From: Bacillota bacterium
Lineage (GTDB): Bacteria; Bacillota; Clostridia; Peptostreptococcales; Anaerovoracaceae
DNA length: 14,435 bases
Assembly: GCA_016302925.1 (NCBI GenBank)
Contig: JAEDMR010000030.1
Coordinates: 1 to 14,435, forward strand
Reading direction: 5' to 3'
The notes beneath the pieces were generated by a model that was not told the DNA's origin, made no database searches, and worked only from the letters and a program-made list of their open reading frames with translations. The translations under genes and the position numbers were made by a program. Positions 6,657-13,144 of the stretch are shown here, piece after piece; the stretch's first letter is position 1, and each line of letters begins with the position of its first letter.

Positions 6657-7121
6657 ATGAAAAGAATAACCGTACTGTTTCTTACGGCAGCGCTTTGTAT
6701 CTATCTGACGGCATGTACCGGAGAACCGGAATCTGTGGACAGCCCGCAGGAAAGCCAGCCCGTGCAGACTGAGGAAGAACCGGTTCAGCAGAACATCGAG
6801 CTAATCGGACCTTGGCATCTGGACAGTGAAAAGAACGATCTTAACGCATTCGCTGATTCTCTGGAACTGTTTCCCGGCTACGGCGAGTGGGGTGCCAGCA
6901 TGGAGATTCGGAGCAACGGACAAATGAGCTGGTATATCGGAGCGGAAGGCTGGCATGGCACCTATACGGTGGAGGACGATGTTGTTCATGCAGAGTTAAC
7001 CTCTGAATCCGAACAGTCCACAAAGCCATGGGACTTCCGCATTTCCGAAGAAGGAGGAACAGCGATGCTGGAAATGGATTATGAGGATATGACCATCTAT
7101 TGGACTTATGGAGATCGGTAA
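6657..7121 (+). CDS. Predicted lipoprotein of unknown function
   Basis: This is a 154-residue exported protein. It has a basic start (MKR), a hydrophobic stretch to residue 19 and a lipobox L-T-A-C with Cys20 as the lipid attachment site. Residues 21-45 are a Glu/Gln/Ser-rich tether. The rest (about 46-154) appears to be a small beta-rich domain: GPWHLD opens it, and S-M-E-I-R-S-N-G-Q-M-S-W, G-W-H-G-T-Y-T-V and a C-terminal I-Y-W-T-Y-G strand follow. This layout resembles lipocalin-like domains of clostridial lipoproteins, but I cannot assign a family. GGAGAG lies before ATG 6657. It is the first gene after the second TetR operator, so it probably heads the TetR-controlled set and is anchored on the outer face of the membrane. 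Confidence 0.82.
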   Translation: MKRITVLFLTAALCIYLTACTGEPESVDSPQESQPVQTEEEPVQQNIELIGPWHLDSEKNDLNAFADSLELFPGYGEWGASMEIRSNGQMSWYIGAEGWHGTYTVEDDVVHAELTSESEQSTKPWDFRISEEGGTAMLEMDYEDMTIYWTYGDR

Positions 7122-7227
7122 GAAACTATAAAACGAACACATATGGATGCAAAAAGTGCCTATATTCAGACGGATTCTTTCGGTAGAATGAATGGCGTAA
7201 GATATTGAGGAAAGGAACTTAACTGTT

Positions 7228-7788
7228 ATGACTGCGATTACATCAGAGAATTCATTACAGAATAAAACACAGACAGCAGATTTCCTGTGCTACCTGTTCA
7301 TCATTTTTCTGGCAGGCTGCCTGGTGGGCTGGTTTTATGAAGAAATTTTTTACTGGATCACAGAAGGGATGCTGCGCAACCGCGGCGTATTGTATGGTCC
7401 ATGGCTGCCAATCTACGGAATCGGCGCGCTGGGCATCTATGCCCTGAAGCCGGTGAAAACACATCCTGTCCGGCTGTTCTTACTTAGCTCCGCGGTGGCC
7501 GGCATCGTAGAGTACATCATCGGTTTTGGCGGGCTTCATCTTTTCGGACTGCGATTGTGGGACTATCGGGGACTGCTTCTGAACATCGACGGAATCATTT
7601 GTCTGCGCAGTGTCGTGAGCTTCGCTGTGATGGGACTTTTGTTCCTGTATCTGATGGAACCTGTATTGGAGCGTATGGCTGCGAGAATCCGGCCGAAAAC
7701 AGCTCATACCGTTTGTCTGGCGCTGCTTCTGGTGTTTGCGGCGGACTGCATACTGAGTGCATTGTTCCGCACACCGATTACATATTAG
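7228..7788 (+). CDS. CmpB-like integral membrane protein (putative ABC transporter permease, PF06541 type)
   Basis: This is a 186-residue polytopic protein with about five membrane segments (near 18-40, 55-75, 82-104, 125-147 and 160-180). It carries the family's conserved pieces: VGWFYEE (33-39), NRGVLYGPWLPIYGIGA (51-67), EYIIGF (95-100), LWDYRG (110-115) and N-I-D-G-I-I-C-L (119-126). The family is usually annotated as a putative ABC transporter permease, but this rests on weak evidence and no ATPase gene is adjacent, so transport is unproven. GAGGAAAGG lies before the start. A 106-base gap separates it from the lipoprotein gene and 21 bases separate it from the next gene. I saw no convincing promoter in the gap, so I place it in the same transcription unit with moderate confidence. 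Confidence 0.85.
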   Translation: MTAITSENSLQNKTQTADFLCYLFIIFLAGCLVGWFYEEIFYWITEGMLRNRGVLYGPWLPIYGIGALGIYALKPVKTHPVRLFLLSSAVAGIVEYIIGFGGLHLFGLRLWDYRGLLLNIDGIICLRSVVSFAVMGLLFLYLMEPVLERMAARIRPKTAHTVCLALLLVFAADCILSALFRTPITY

Positions 7789-7809
7789 GGACATTATGAA
7801 GGACGTTTT

Positions 7810-8919
7810 ATGGGGGAAAGTATGAAGAAGAAAACTATTCGAAAAGGGGTCTGCGGTATCGTTGCTGCACTGCTGATTCTCTTCGCGGCAGGCGGATGGG
7901 TCATGTTCGGCACCTTTATTAAAGCAGCAAACAGCATCGAAAAGCTGGAGGACGGCCTGTACGCTATGGAATGTGACGGCGACTATGGTTTTGACGACTT
8001 TTTGTCTCAGGGCGGCGCAGCCAGCGACGGTCAGTTGACCGGTTACCTGGTGTCCTATTTGTCCCGGGGATTCTATAAAATCGAAAGTGATGTGCAGACC
8101 GGGGAGTTTGGCTGCTCCACCATCTGCACGCAGGATAAACATGGCACGATTTTCTTTGGCCGCAACTATGACTGGGAAGAGTGTCAGGCCATGATTGTAC
8201 ATACCAGACCAGAAAACGGCTACGAATCGGTTTCCACCTGCTGCCTCGATTTTCTGGGATTCGGTGAGGATTATGCACCGGATGACTCCATGATGGACCG
8301 GATGCAGACTCTGGCGGCCATCTATGTTCCGATGGACGGCATGAATGAGATGGGACTTATGGTAGCGGATCTGATGGCGGGAGACCACGAGGAAACGCAT
8401 CAGAAGACCGATAAACCTGATCTGACAACCACCACTGCGATCCGCCTGCTGCTGGATCAGGCGGCAGATGTGGATGAGGCGATTGCGCTGCTGAGGCAGT
8501 ATGACATGAATTCTTCCGCCGGTTTGGCGCACCATCTTTCCATCGCAGACGCCAGCGGAAAGAGCGTAGTGGTGGAGTATATCGATGACGAGATGCTGGT
8601 CACGGAGACCAGGGTGGTCACAAACCACTATCTTGCCGACTGCGAAAAGCAGGGCGTCGGTTCGGAGCAGTCTCATCTTCGGTTTGACACCCTCGCAGCC
8701 TATACCGGCCCTGCCGATGAGACAGATGTCCGGGAGATGCTGGAATCCGTCGCACAGAAGAACTATCCGCAGACAGAAGGATGCTATGAAAAGACCATGT
8801 GGAGCATCGTGTACTGTCCGGAGGGGCGTTGTGCTGATTTCTACTTTAACGAAAACTATGATTACGGATATGGGATTCTCCTTCAGGAAAAGGGTGAATT
8901 TCTGAAGCACCAAGAATGA
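7810..8919 (+). CDS. Membrane-anchored Ntn hydrolase, linear amide C-N hydrolase (choloylglycine hydrolase/penicillin V acylase-like)
   Basis: This 369-residue protein has an N-terminal membrane helix (about 14-35) and an Ntn-hydrolase domain of the type that cleaves linear amides. Key residues are Gly101-Cys102-S-T-I, GRNYDW (117-122) with Arg118 and Asp121, VVTNHY (269-274) with Asn272, HLRFDTL (289-295) with Arg291, and TMWSIVY (329-335). These correspond to the Cys2, Arg18, Asp21, Asn175 and Arg228 set of bile salt hydrolases. The nucleophile is internal rather than at residue 2, so cleavage between Gly101 and Cys102 would be needed, as in isopenicillin N acyltransferase. The active domain should lie outside the cell. 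GAAGGA before ATG 7810 favours that start; ATG 7822 is an alternative. Bile salts, acyl-lactones and beta-lactams are all possible substrates; none is shown. Confidence 0.85.
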   Translation: MGESMKKKTIRKGVCGIVAALLILFAAGGWVMFGTFIKAANSIEKLEDGLYAMECDGDYGFDDFLSQGGAASDGQLTGYLVSYLSRGFYKIESDVQTGEFGCSTICTQDKHGTIFFGRNYDWEECQAMIVHTRPENGYESVSTCCLDFLGFGEDYAPDDSMMDRMQTLAAIYVPMDGMNEMGLMVADLMAGDHEETHQKTDKPDLTTTTAIRLLLDQAADVDEAIALLRQYDMNSSAGLAHHLSIADASGKSVVVEYIDDEMLVTETRVVTNHYLADCEKQGVGSEQSHLRFDTLAAYTGPADETDVREMLESVAQKNYPQTEGCYEKTMWSIVYCPEGRCADFYFNENYDYGYGILLQEKGEFLKHQE

Positions 8920-9019
8920 TAAGTAAGAAAGGAAAAAACAGACAATGAGGACATTGCGTGAGCTGTTGCTTTTTTTGAAACAATAGCGGTGCAATAATTC
9001 GACTTCAAGGAGTATTGAG

Positions 9020-9370
9020 ATGAAGAAACAGTTTTTCGTTCCGGCATGTGTGCTGGCGGCGGTCGCAATCGGATTTATCATTTTTGCTTTGGGGCATCCG
9101 GAGATGTCATTTCCCTGGAGTACGCAGATTACCCACATTTTTTACGGTTTGTATGTGGATGCGGTAGTGCTTCTGCTTATCCTTGCGTTTTGGAAAAAGT
9201 CAGACAAAACCCTTGTCGTAACGATCGTATTGGAGCTTGCAGCAGTCTACTTCCTGGTGCAGTCGGTGCTTACCGCTTTCCCGGAGGGGGCGGCAAACTG
9301 GTATCTGCCGCTTGCCCTGGGGCTGAACTGCATTGCGCTTTTCCTGAATGGGGTGTATAGAAGAAAATGA
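9020..9370 (+). CDS. Small four-helix membrane protein of unknown function
   Basis: This is a 116-residue hydrophobic protein with four predicted membrane segments (about 7-24, 37-57, 64-84 and 93-112) and a basic C-terminus (YRRK). I do not recognise a family or any catalytic motif. AAGGAG (9007-9012) lies seven bases before ATG 9020, which supports translation. The gap from the Ntn hydrolase is 100 bases and holds no clear terminator or promoter. The stop codon overlaps the start of the following lipoprotein gene (ATGA, 9367-9370), so the two are probably translated in a coupled way, and a membrane partner for that lipoprotein is a reasonable guess. Confidence 0.75.
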   Translation: MKKQFFVPACVLAAVAIGFIIFALGHPEMSFPWSTQITHIFYGLYVDAVVLLLILAFWKKSDKTLVVTIVLELAAVYFLVQSVLTAFPEGAANWYLPLALGLNCIALFLNGVYRRK

Positions 9371-9885
9371 ACAATATGAATGCAAGAATCATTTCTTTCT
9401 GCGTATTATGTCTTTTTGCGGCGATGGTCATATCCATTACGGCATGTACAAACGGAAATCAGGAAGCGGAAGCGGACAAAAACGGAACGATGAATATTGA
9501 TTTTGGAGAAAACGGGGTAATCCGAAACGGCACCGAATATGCGTCGTATCCGCTTGAAAAGGGACAAAAGGGGATTATTTCAATAGATATATCAAAAGTA
9601 TCCGGTCGGCTCGACCTGGATATCTATCCGGCGGAAGACCGAGAAAAGCCGGAATACACCGGCAGAGATCTGGATTCGGCATCATTTGATGTGATTGTGG
9701 AGAAGCCCGGTGAGTATATGGTCTGCTTTACGGCTGCCGATTTTGGCGGCGAATATAAAATCAGCTGGAGAACGGAGGGGCTGCGGCTCTACACCTTCCC
9801 GGAAAGCGACTGGGCACAGTTCAGTGCAAAGGGACCGCTTCCCGGCTCACTGCAAACTCTGAACACCCAGGTCTGGCAGGAATAG
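9367..9885 (+). CDS. Lipoprotein with truncated GyrI-like C-terminus
   Basis: As read, this is a 172-residue lipoprotein. It has an N-terminal signal with lipobox I-T-A-C (Cys27) and an acidic tether. A beta-sandwich-like domain follows (about 40-138: G-I-I-S-I-D-I-S, L-D-L-D-I-Y-P, then F-D-V-I-V-E-K-P-G-E-Y). Residues 139-172 (LRLYTFPESDWAQFSAKGPL and on) match the middle of an AraC-type/GyrI-like effector-binding domain. The TAG at 9883-9885 falls inside that domain, at the place of the conserved Trp in E-W-L-P. The same frame stays open with a recognisable domain tail to 10014 (next entry). The gene therefore looks like a 215-codon lipoprotein-effector fusion broken by one base change. 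ATG 9367 overlaps the preceding stop codon; ATG 9376 is an alternative start. The N-terminal part may still be functional. Confidence 0.8.
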   Translation: MNNMNARIISFCVLCLFAAMVISITACTNGNQEAEADKNGTMNIDFGENGVIRNGTEYASYPLEKGQKGIISIDISKVSGRLDLDIYPAEDREKPEYTGRDLDSASFDVIVEKPGEYMVCFTAADFGGEYKISWRTEGLRLYTFPESDWAQFSAKGPLPGSLQTLNTQVWQE

Positions 9886-10014
9886 TATCCGAACGAGGGA
9901 AAGAAATACTGCGGTAACGGCAACGCCATGCTGGAAGTTTACTCTGCCGGCGATATGCAAAGCCCGGATTACCAGTGCGGCATCTGGGTACCGATTTGCA
10001 AAAAAGAGGTGTAG
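9886..10014 (+). pseudogene. Cut-off C-terminal tail of the GyrI-like domain, same frame past an amber codon
   Basis: In the frame of the preceding gene, bases 9886-10014 translate into 42 residues and a TAG. The tail contains M-L-E-V-Y-S-A-G-D, then S-P-D-Y-Q-C-G-I-W-V-P-I and a basic end. This is the typical ending of GyrI-like/AraC effector-binding domains (E-x-Y-x-x-G-D-x-x-S-P-D-Y, then I-W-I-P-V-K). No start codon with a ribosome binding site allows it to be made on its own. Its stop codon lies one base before ATG 10016, the spacing expected of an intact upstream operon partner. Only the TAG at 9883 interrupts the full reading, and one base change from TGG (Trp) explains it. Confidence 0.8.
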
Positions 10015-10015
10015 C

Positions 10016-11536
10016 ATGAAAAAATATAGAAAAAAACATCCGCTGCGCAATGTGGTACTGCTTGGCATTGTCGCTGTGCTTACAATCACAGCGGGAATCT
10101 ATTCGCATTTTGGCGGTTTTGGGACCGGAGAATGTGCGGATACAGCAGAATTTGCAAAGTATGCGTCAACCGTTTCAGAGCTGACCATTCCGGAGCGGAC
10201 ACAGATCGCAGCGCTGGGAGAAGCGACCCATGGAAACGCAGAGTTTCAACGGATGAAGCTGGACGTCTTTCGGATTCTGGTGGAAAAACACGGCGTCCGG
10301 GCCTTCGCGCTGGAAGGAGACTTTGGCGGCTGCGAGGCGGTCAACCGCTATATCCATGGCGGAGTAGGGACAGCCGCAGAGGCTGCGGCAGCCATCGGGT
10401 TTGACATTTACCGAACACAGGAGATGGAAGATCTGATTGCGTGGATGCGAAGCTATAATGAGGCGGCTAGACCGGGAGGCGATCTGTGGTTCTATGGATT
10501 TGACATGCAGAGATATGAATACAACTATCTCTTCCTGCTGCAGGCCGCAAGGGAAGCCGGTGCCGATACGACAGAACTGGAAAAAATCTGGGACGAAGAA
10601 AATAAAGAATTCTCCGAAGGATTTTCTTCTGACCAGCGTGCAGAAATCATTGACGCAGTGAAAAGCAAGCTGCCGTCCGATCATGCACAGGCCATCCATT
10701 TTGCTGACGTTCTGCTGCAGAACATTGAACTTGGAAAGCGCATGGATGACGCCGGGGCAGGGAATGCATATCGTGACCAGCTGATGGCAGACAACGCCAT
10801 GTGGATTTTGAAACAGGAGCAGGCGCGGGGAAACCAATGCATTTTCCTCTCCGGCCATAACGGTCACATGGAACAGTTCGGAAGCTATGGTGAAAACAGC
10901 AAGGTGATGGGCAATCTCCTGGCAGATCAGCTGGGCGATGATTATTTTGTCATCGGAACGGACTTTTATAAAAGCAGCTGCAATCTGCCGAAAGGAGCAG
11001 ACAGAAAACGGATTCATCACACATGTTATTCCTATGACCCACTGGCGAAAGCATCGAAGGAATGCGGTTTTGAAGAAAGCTATCTGGATTTTTCCATGAT
11101 TCCGGAAGATTCCGCACTGAAGGAGCAGATTACGGATTATACATGGATGGGTGCGCTGGGAGAAGGATATTACCCGCTGATTATGCGTATTTTGCCTGCC
11201 AGCTACCGTGTATGGCGTTCGCCGTCAGCGCGATTTGATGCCATGATCTTCGTTTCGGACGCACATCCGACTGAAATCAAGGAGAGGAGTACGGCGGCAC
11301 TGGATAATCTGATGATTGCAATCCGTCAGGCAGAGGCGCAGAACAAGGAAAACGAAGATTCTGAGGAAGAATCCTGGAAAGCAGCCCTTGCGGAGGATCT
11401 GCTCGAAAAATACGGCGTACTTCCGGAATACTATGTGAATCTGGGCGAAGGGATTTACCAGGTCTATGTGGAAGTAGGCGGCGAGGTCGTTCCTTTCGTC
11501 ACGGTAGATTCTGCGACAGGGGATTATCACGGATAA
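10016..11536 (+). CDS. Membrane-anchored erythromycin-esterase-family protein
   Basis: This is a 506-residue protein of the erythromycin esterase-like (EreA/EreB, SuccDH-adjacent DUF) family. Residues 1-34 are a basic start and a membrane helix (about 12-30), so the domain should face outward; classical Ere enzymes lack such an anchor. Family motifs are present: ALGEATHGNAEF (66-77) with Glu69 and His72, ALEGDFGG (98-105) with Glu100, RDQLMADN (253-260), and SGHNGHM (279-285) with His281 and His284. The region to about 415 completes the domain. The last 60 residues, after a Glu-rich linker, end in GIYQVYVEVGGEVVPFVTVD and T-G-D, which resembles a PepSY-type strand-pair module. AGAGGTG precedes the start. 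Macrolide hydrolysis is not implied, because many family members act on unknown esters. No clear terminator follows before the MerR-type promoter. Confidence 0.87.
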   Translation: MKKYRKKHPLRNVVLLGIVAVLTITAGIYSHFGGFGTGECADTAEFAKYASTVSELTIPERTQIAALGEATHGNAEFQRMKLDVFRILVEKHGVRAFALEGDFGGCEAVNRYIHGGVGTAAEAAAAIGFDIYRTQEMEDLIAWMRSYNEAARPGGDLWFYGFDMQRYEYNYLFLLQAAREAGADTTELEKIWDEENKEFSEGFSSDQRAEIIDAVKSKLPSDHAQAIHFADVLLQNIELGKRMDDAGAGNAYRDQLMADNAMWILKQEQARGNQCIFLSGHNGHMEQFGSYGENSKVMGNLLADQLGDDYFVIGTDFYKSSCNLPKGADRKRIHHTCYSYDPLAKASKECGFEESYLDFSMIPEDSALKEQITDYTWMGALGEGYYPLIMRILPASYRVWRSPSARFDAMIFVSDAHPTEIKERSTAALDNLMIAIRQAEAQNKENEDSEEESWKAALAEDLLEKYGVLPEYYVNLGEGIYQVYVEVGGEVVPFVTVDSATGDYHG

Positions 11537-11578
11537 AGATCCGGCCTTGTGGATTTTGCAAAAAATAAGAAATACCCC

Positions 11579-11610
11579 TTGACTCTCCCCTTAAGGGCAG
11601 GGGATAGAAT
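11579..11610 (+). promoter_or_regulatory. MerR-type promoter with 20-base spacer and operator
   Basis: The -35 TTGACT (11579-11584) and -10 TAGAAT (11605-11610) are 20 bases apart, too far for normal sigma-A use but typical of MerR-activated promoters. The spacer carries a dyad with core CCCTTAAGGG (11588-11597) and a further GGGG arm (11600-11603), the CTCCC-TTA-GGGAG style of TipA/BmrR-like sites. The MerR gene at 13145, last in this operon, is the obvious activator. Transcription would start near 11617. Confidence 0.88.
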
Positions 11611-11645
11611 CCTTCTTGCAACGAAAACGTAAGGAGGATTTTTTT

Positions 11646-12371
11646 ATGGAGGAACAAAATATTCGCGTCCGGCATCTGTCGAAATCCTTCGGGAATCGGA
11701 AGGTTGTGGACGACCTGTCTTTCGACGTGAAGCGGGGCGAGGTGTTCGCACTGCTGGGGCACAACGGTGCCGGCAAAAGCACCACCATCGATCTGATTCT
11801 GGGACTGAAGACGCAGGACGAAGGGAACGCACGGATTTTCGGGATGGATGCGGCAAAGCACAGAAAAAAGGTGTTTGAACGGGTTGGCGTGCAGCTGCAG
11901 CATACCCAGTATCAAAACAATATCACCGTGGAGGAGGCGTGCATCGAGTATGCATCCCTGTATACTGATCCGGCAGACTATCCGTCGCTTTTGGACCAGT
12001 TTGGCCTGGGTTCTCTCAGGAAGAGCTTCGTGTCCAAACTCTCGGGCGGGGAGCGGCAGAAGCTTTCGGTGGTACTGGCACTGATCGGAAAGCCGGAAAT
12101 CGTATTTCTGGATGAGCTGACCACCGGTCTGGATGTGGCGGCAAGGCGTGAAGTCTGGAGAACGCTGCATCACCTGAAGGAGCAGGGGCTTACGATTTTC
12201 CTGACTACCCATTATCTGGAGGAGGCGGAAGCCCTTTGTGACCGTGTGTGCATCATCAAGGCGGGGAAAAAAGTGGCAGAAGGCACTGTTCATGAGGTCG
12301 TTGATGCTTCGGGCAGGAAAAATCTGGAGGAGGCGTATCTGTTTTTTATGGGAGAGGAGGAACTGCTGTGA
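11646..12371 (+). CDS. ABC transporter ATP-binding protein (drug/lipid exporter type)
   Basis: This is a 241-residue ATPase of a CcmA/DrrA-type ABC exporter and partner of the permease that follows. It has Walker A GHNGAGKST (38-46), a Q-loop near Q83-Q85, signature LSGGERQKL (132-140), Walker B V-F-L-D-E-L (153-158) with catalytic Glu157, the D-loop TTGLD, and the switch His189 in LTTHY. The usual D-E-P is D-E-L here, a variant seen in this group. Start ATG 11646 is chosen because AAGGAGG (11631-11637) lies eight bases upstream. An earlier in-frame ATG at 11616 coincides with the expected transcription start and has no ribosome binding site. The permease start overlaps its stop by four bases, so translation is coupled. 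Confidence 0.95.
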   Translation: MEEQNIRVRHLSKSFGNRKVVDDLSFDVKRGEVFALLGHNGAGKSTTIDLILGLKTQDEGNARIFGMDAAKHRKKVFERVGVQLQHTQYQNNITVEEACIEYASLYTDPADYPSLLDQFGLGSLRKSFVSKLSGGERQKLSVVLALIGKPEIVFLDELTTGLDVAARREVWRTLHHLKEQGLTIFLTTHYLEEAEALCDRVCIIKAGKKVAEGTVHEVVDASGRKNLEEAYLFFMGEEELL

Positions 12372-13105
12372 GGAGATTTTGGAGAATGTATGCGGTGGAA
12401 CAGAAGATATTTTTCCGGTCGCCGGATGTGATTCTGTTTAATCTGATCATGCCGCTGGTGACTTTCGTGCTGATCACCGTGATTGCCGGGCAGAAGAATG
12501 CGGCGGATTCCGTCCTGACGTATTTACAGAGTGCGTATGTGTCACTGTCCACGGTGGGAATCTGCTGCAGTGCGTTTATGAGCATTCCGATCACTGTCGT
12601 AGAAGTTCGGTCGCAGGGAATCCTGCGTCGGATGTACTGCAGTCCCTGCTCTCCGGCAAGACTTCTGGCCTGCGACACCATCGCCAGTGGGGTCATGGCA
12701 GTGCTTTCCACGCTGATTCTGACAGTGGCTGCAGTGGTCTTCTTCGGATACCGGATGGAGGGCAATGTGCTTGCCTATCTGGGCGCCTGGTTTCTGACCA
12801 TGGTTTCCATGTTTGCCATCGGGCTCATGGTGGCAAGTCTGTGCAGAACCACGAAATCCATGAATGTTGCCACAAGTCTGATCTATTTCCCGATGCTGCT
12901 GCTTTCCGGTGCGACCATTCCGGCGGAGGTTTTCCCGGCAGGGCTGCGGGCCGTCGCCAATGTGATGCCTCTTGGCGTGGGAATCAACCTGTTGAAATCG
13001 GTATCCATGGGGTGTTATGATAATACAGGAATGCCGGCACTCATCCTGGCAGTGATTGCAGTAATCGGCAGCGTGATTTCAGTCAGGACATTCCGGTGGG
13101 AATAA
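12368..13105 (+). CDS. ABC-2 type permease
   Basis: This is a 245-residue ABC-2 permease with about six membrane segments (near 22-40, 57-78, 101-125, 135-157, 168-188 and 222-241). It shows the family's cytoplasmic R-S-Q-G-I-L-R-R-M-Y-C-S-P (81-93) coupling region and P-M-L-L-L-S-G-A-T-I-P-A-E-V-F-P (175-190), the conserved loop before the last helices. It starts with GTG inside the preceding stop codon (GTGA, 12368-12371), with GGAGAGGAGG upstream inside the ATPase gene. With the ATPase it should form an exporter with two copies of each chain. The substrate is unknown; the drug-sensing type of regulator downstream points to a hydrophobic or cationic compound. Confidence 0.93.
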   Translation: MRRFWRMYAVEQKIFFRSPDVILFNLIMPLVTFVLITVIAGQKNAADSVLTYLQSAYVSLSTVGICCSAFMSIPITVVEVRSQGILRRMYCSPCSPARLLACDTIASGVMAVLSTLILTVAAVVFFGYRMEGNVLAYLGAWFLTMVSMFAIGLMVASLCRTTKSMNVATSLIYFPMLLLSGATIPAEVFPAGLRAVANVMPLGVGINLLKSVSMGCYDNTGMPALILAVIAVIGSVISVRTFRWE

Positions 13106-13144
13106 GCGACGGAGACGGAGCATGCGATGGAAAAGGAGTACACA

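Noticed and set aside
7174..7189. ATTCT-N6-AGAAT hairpin and TAGAAT as an internal promoter before the CmpB-like gene
   Set aside because: The stem is only 5 bp and no acceptable -35 box is found 16-18 bases upstream of TAGAAT.
8945..8986. A 13-codon small ORF between the Ntn hydrolase and the next gene
   Set aside because: The possible ribosome binding site is about 12 bases away, and the length and composition give no support beyond chance.
8991..8998. TGCAATAAT as an extended -10 promoter before the small membrane protein gene
   Set aside because: No -35 box lies at a usable distance, and the predicted start point would fall only a few bases before the ribosome binding site.
7480..9138. 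A 552-codon open frame on the minus strand
   Set aside because: It lies antisense to the CmpB-like gene and the Ntn hydrolase, both of which have clear family motifs. Its translation is rich in His, Cys and Arg with no recognisable domain, as expected of a mirror frame.
9883..9885. TAG read as pyrrolysine
   Set aside because: There is one isolated amber codon, at a position where Trp is expected, and other genes in the window also end in TAG or TAA normally. No pyl gene is visible, so a nonsense mutation is simpler.
10175..11020. A 281-codon open frame on the minus strand
   Set aside because: It is a mirror frame of the Ere-like gene, with no start signal and no family resemblance.
11541..11563. 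Terminator after the Ere-like gene
   Set aside because: The 7-bp AT-rich stem has an 8-base loop and no T tract behind it, so read-through into the exporter operon cannot be excluded.
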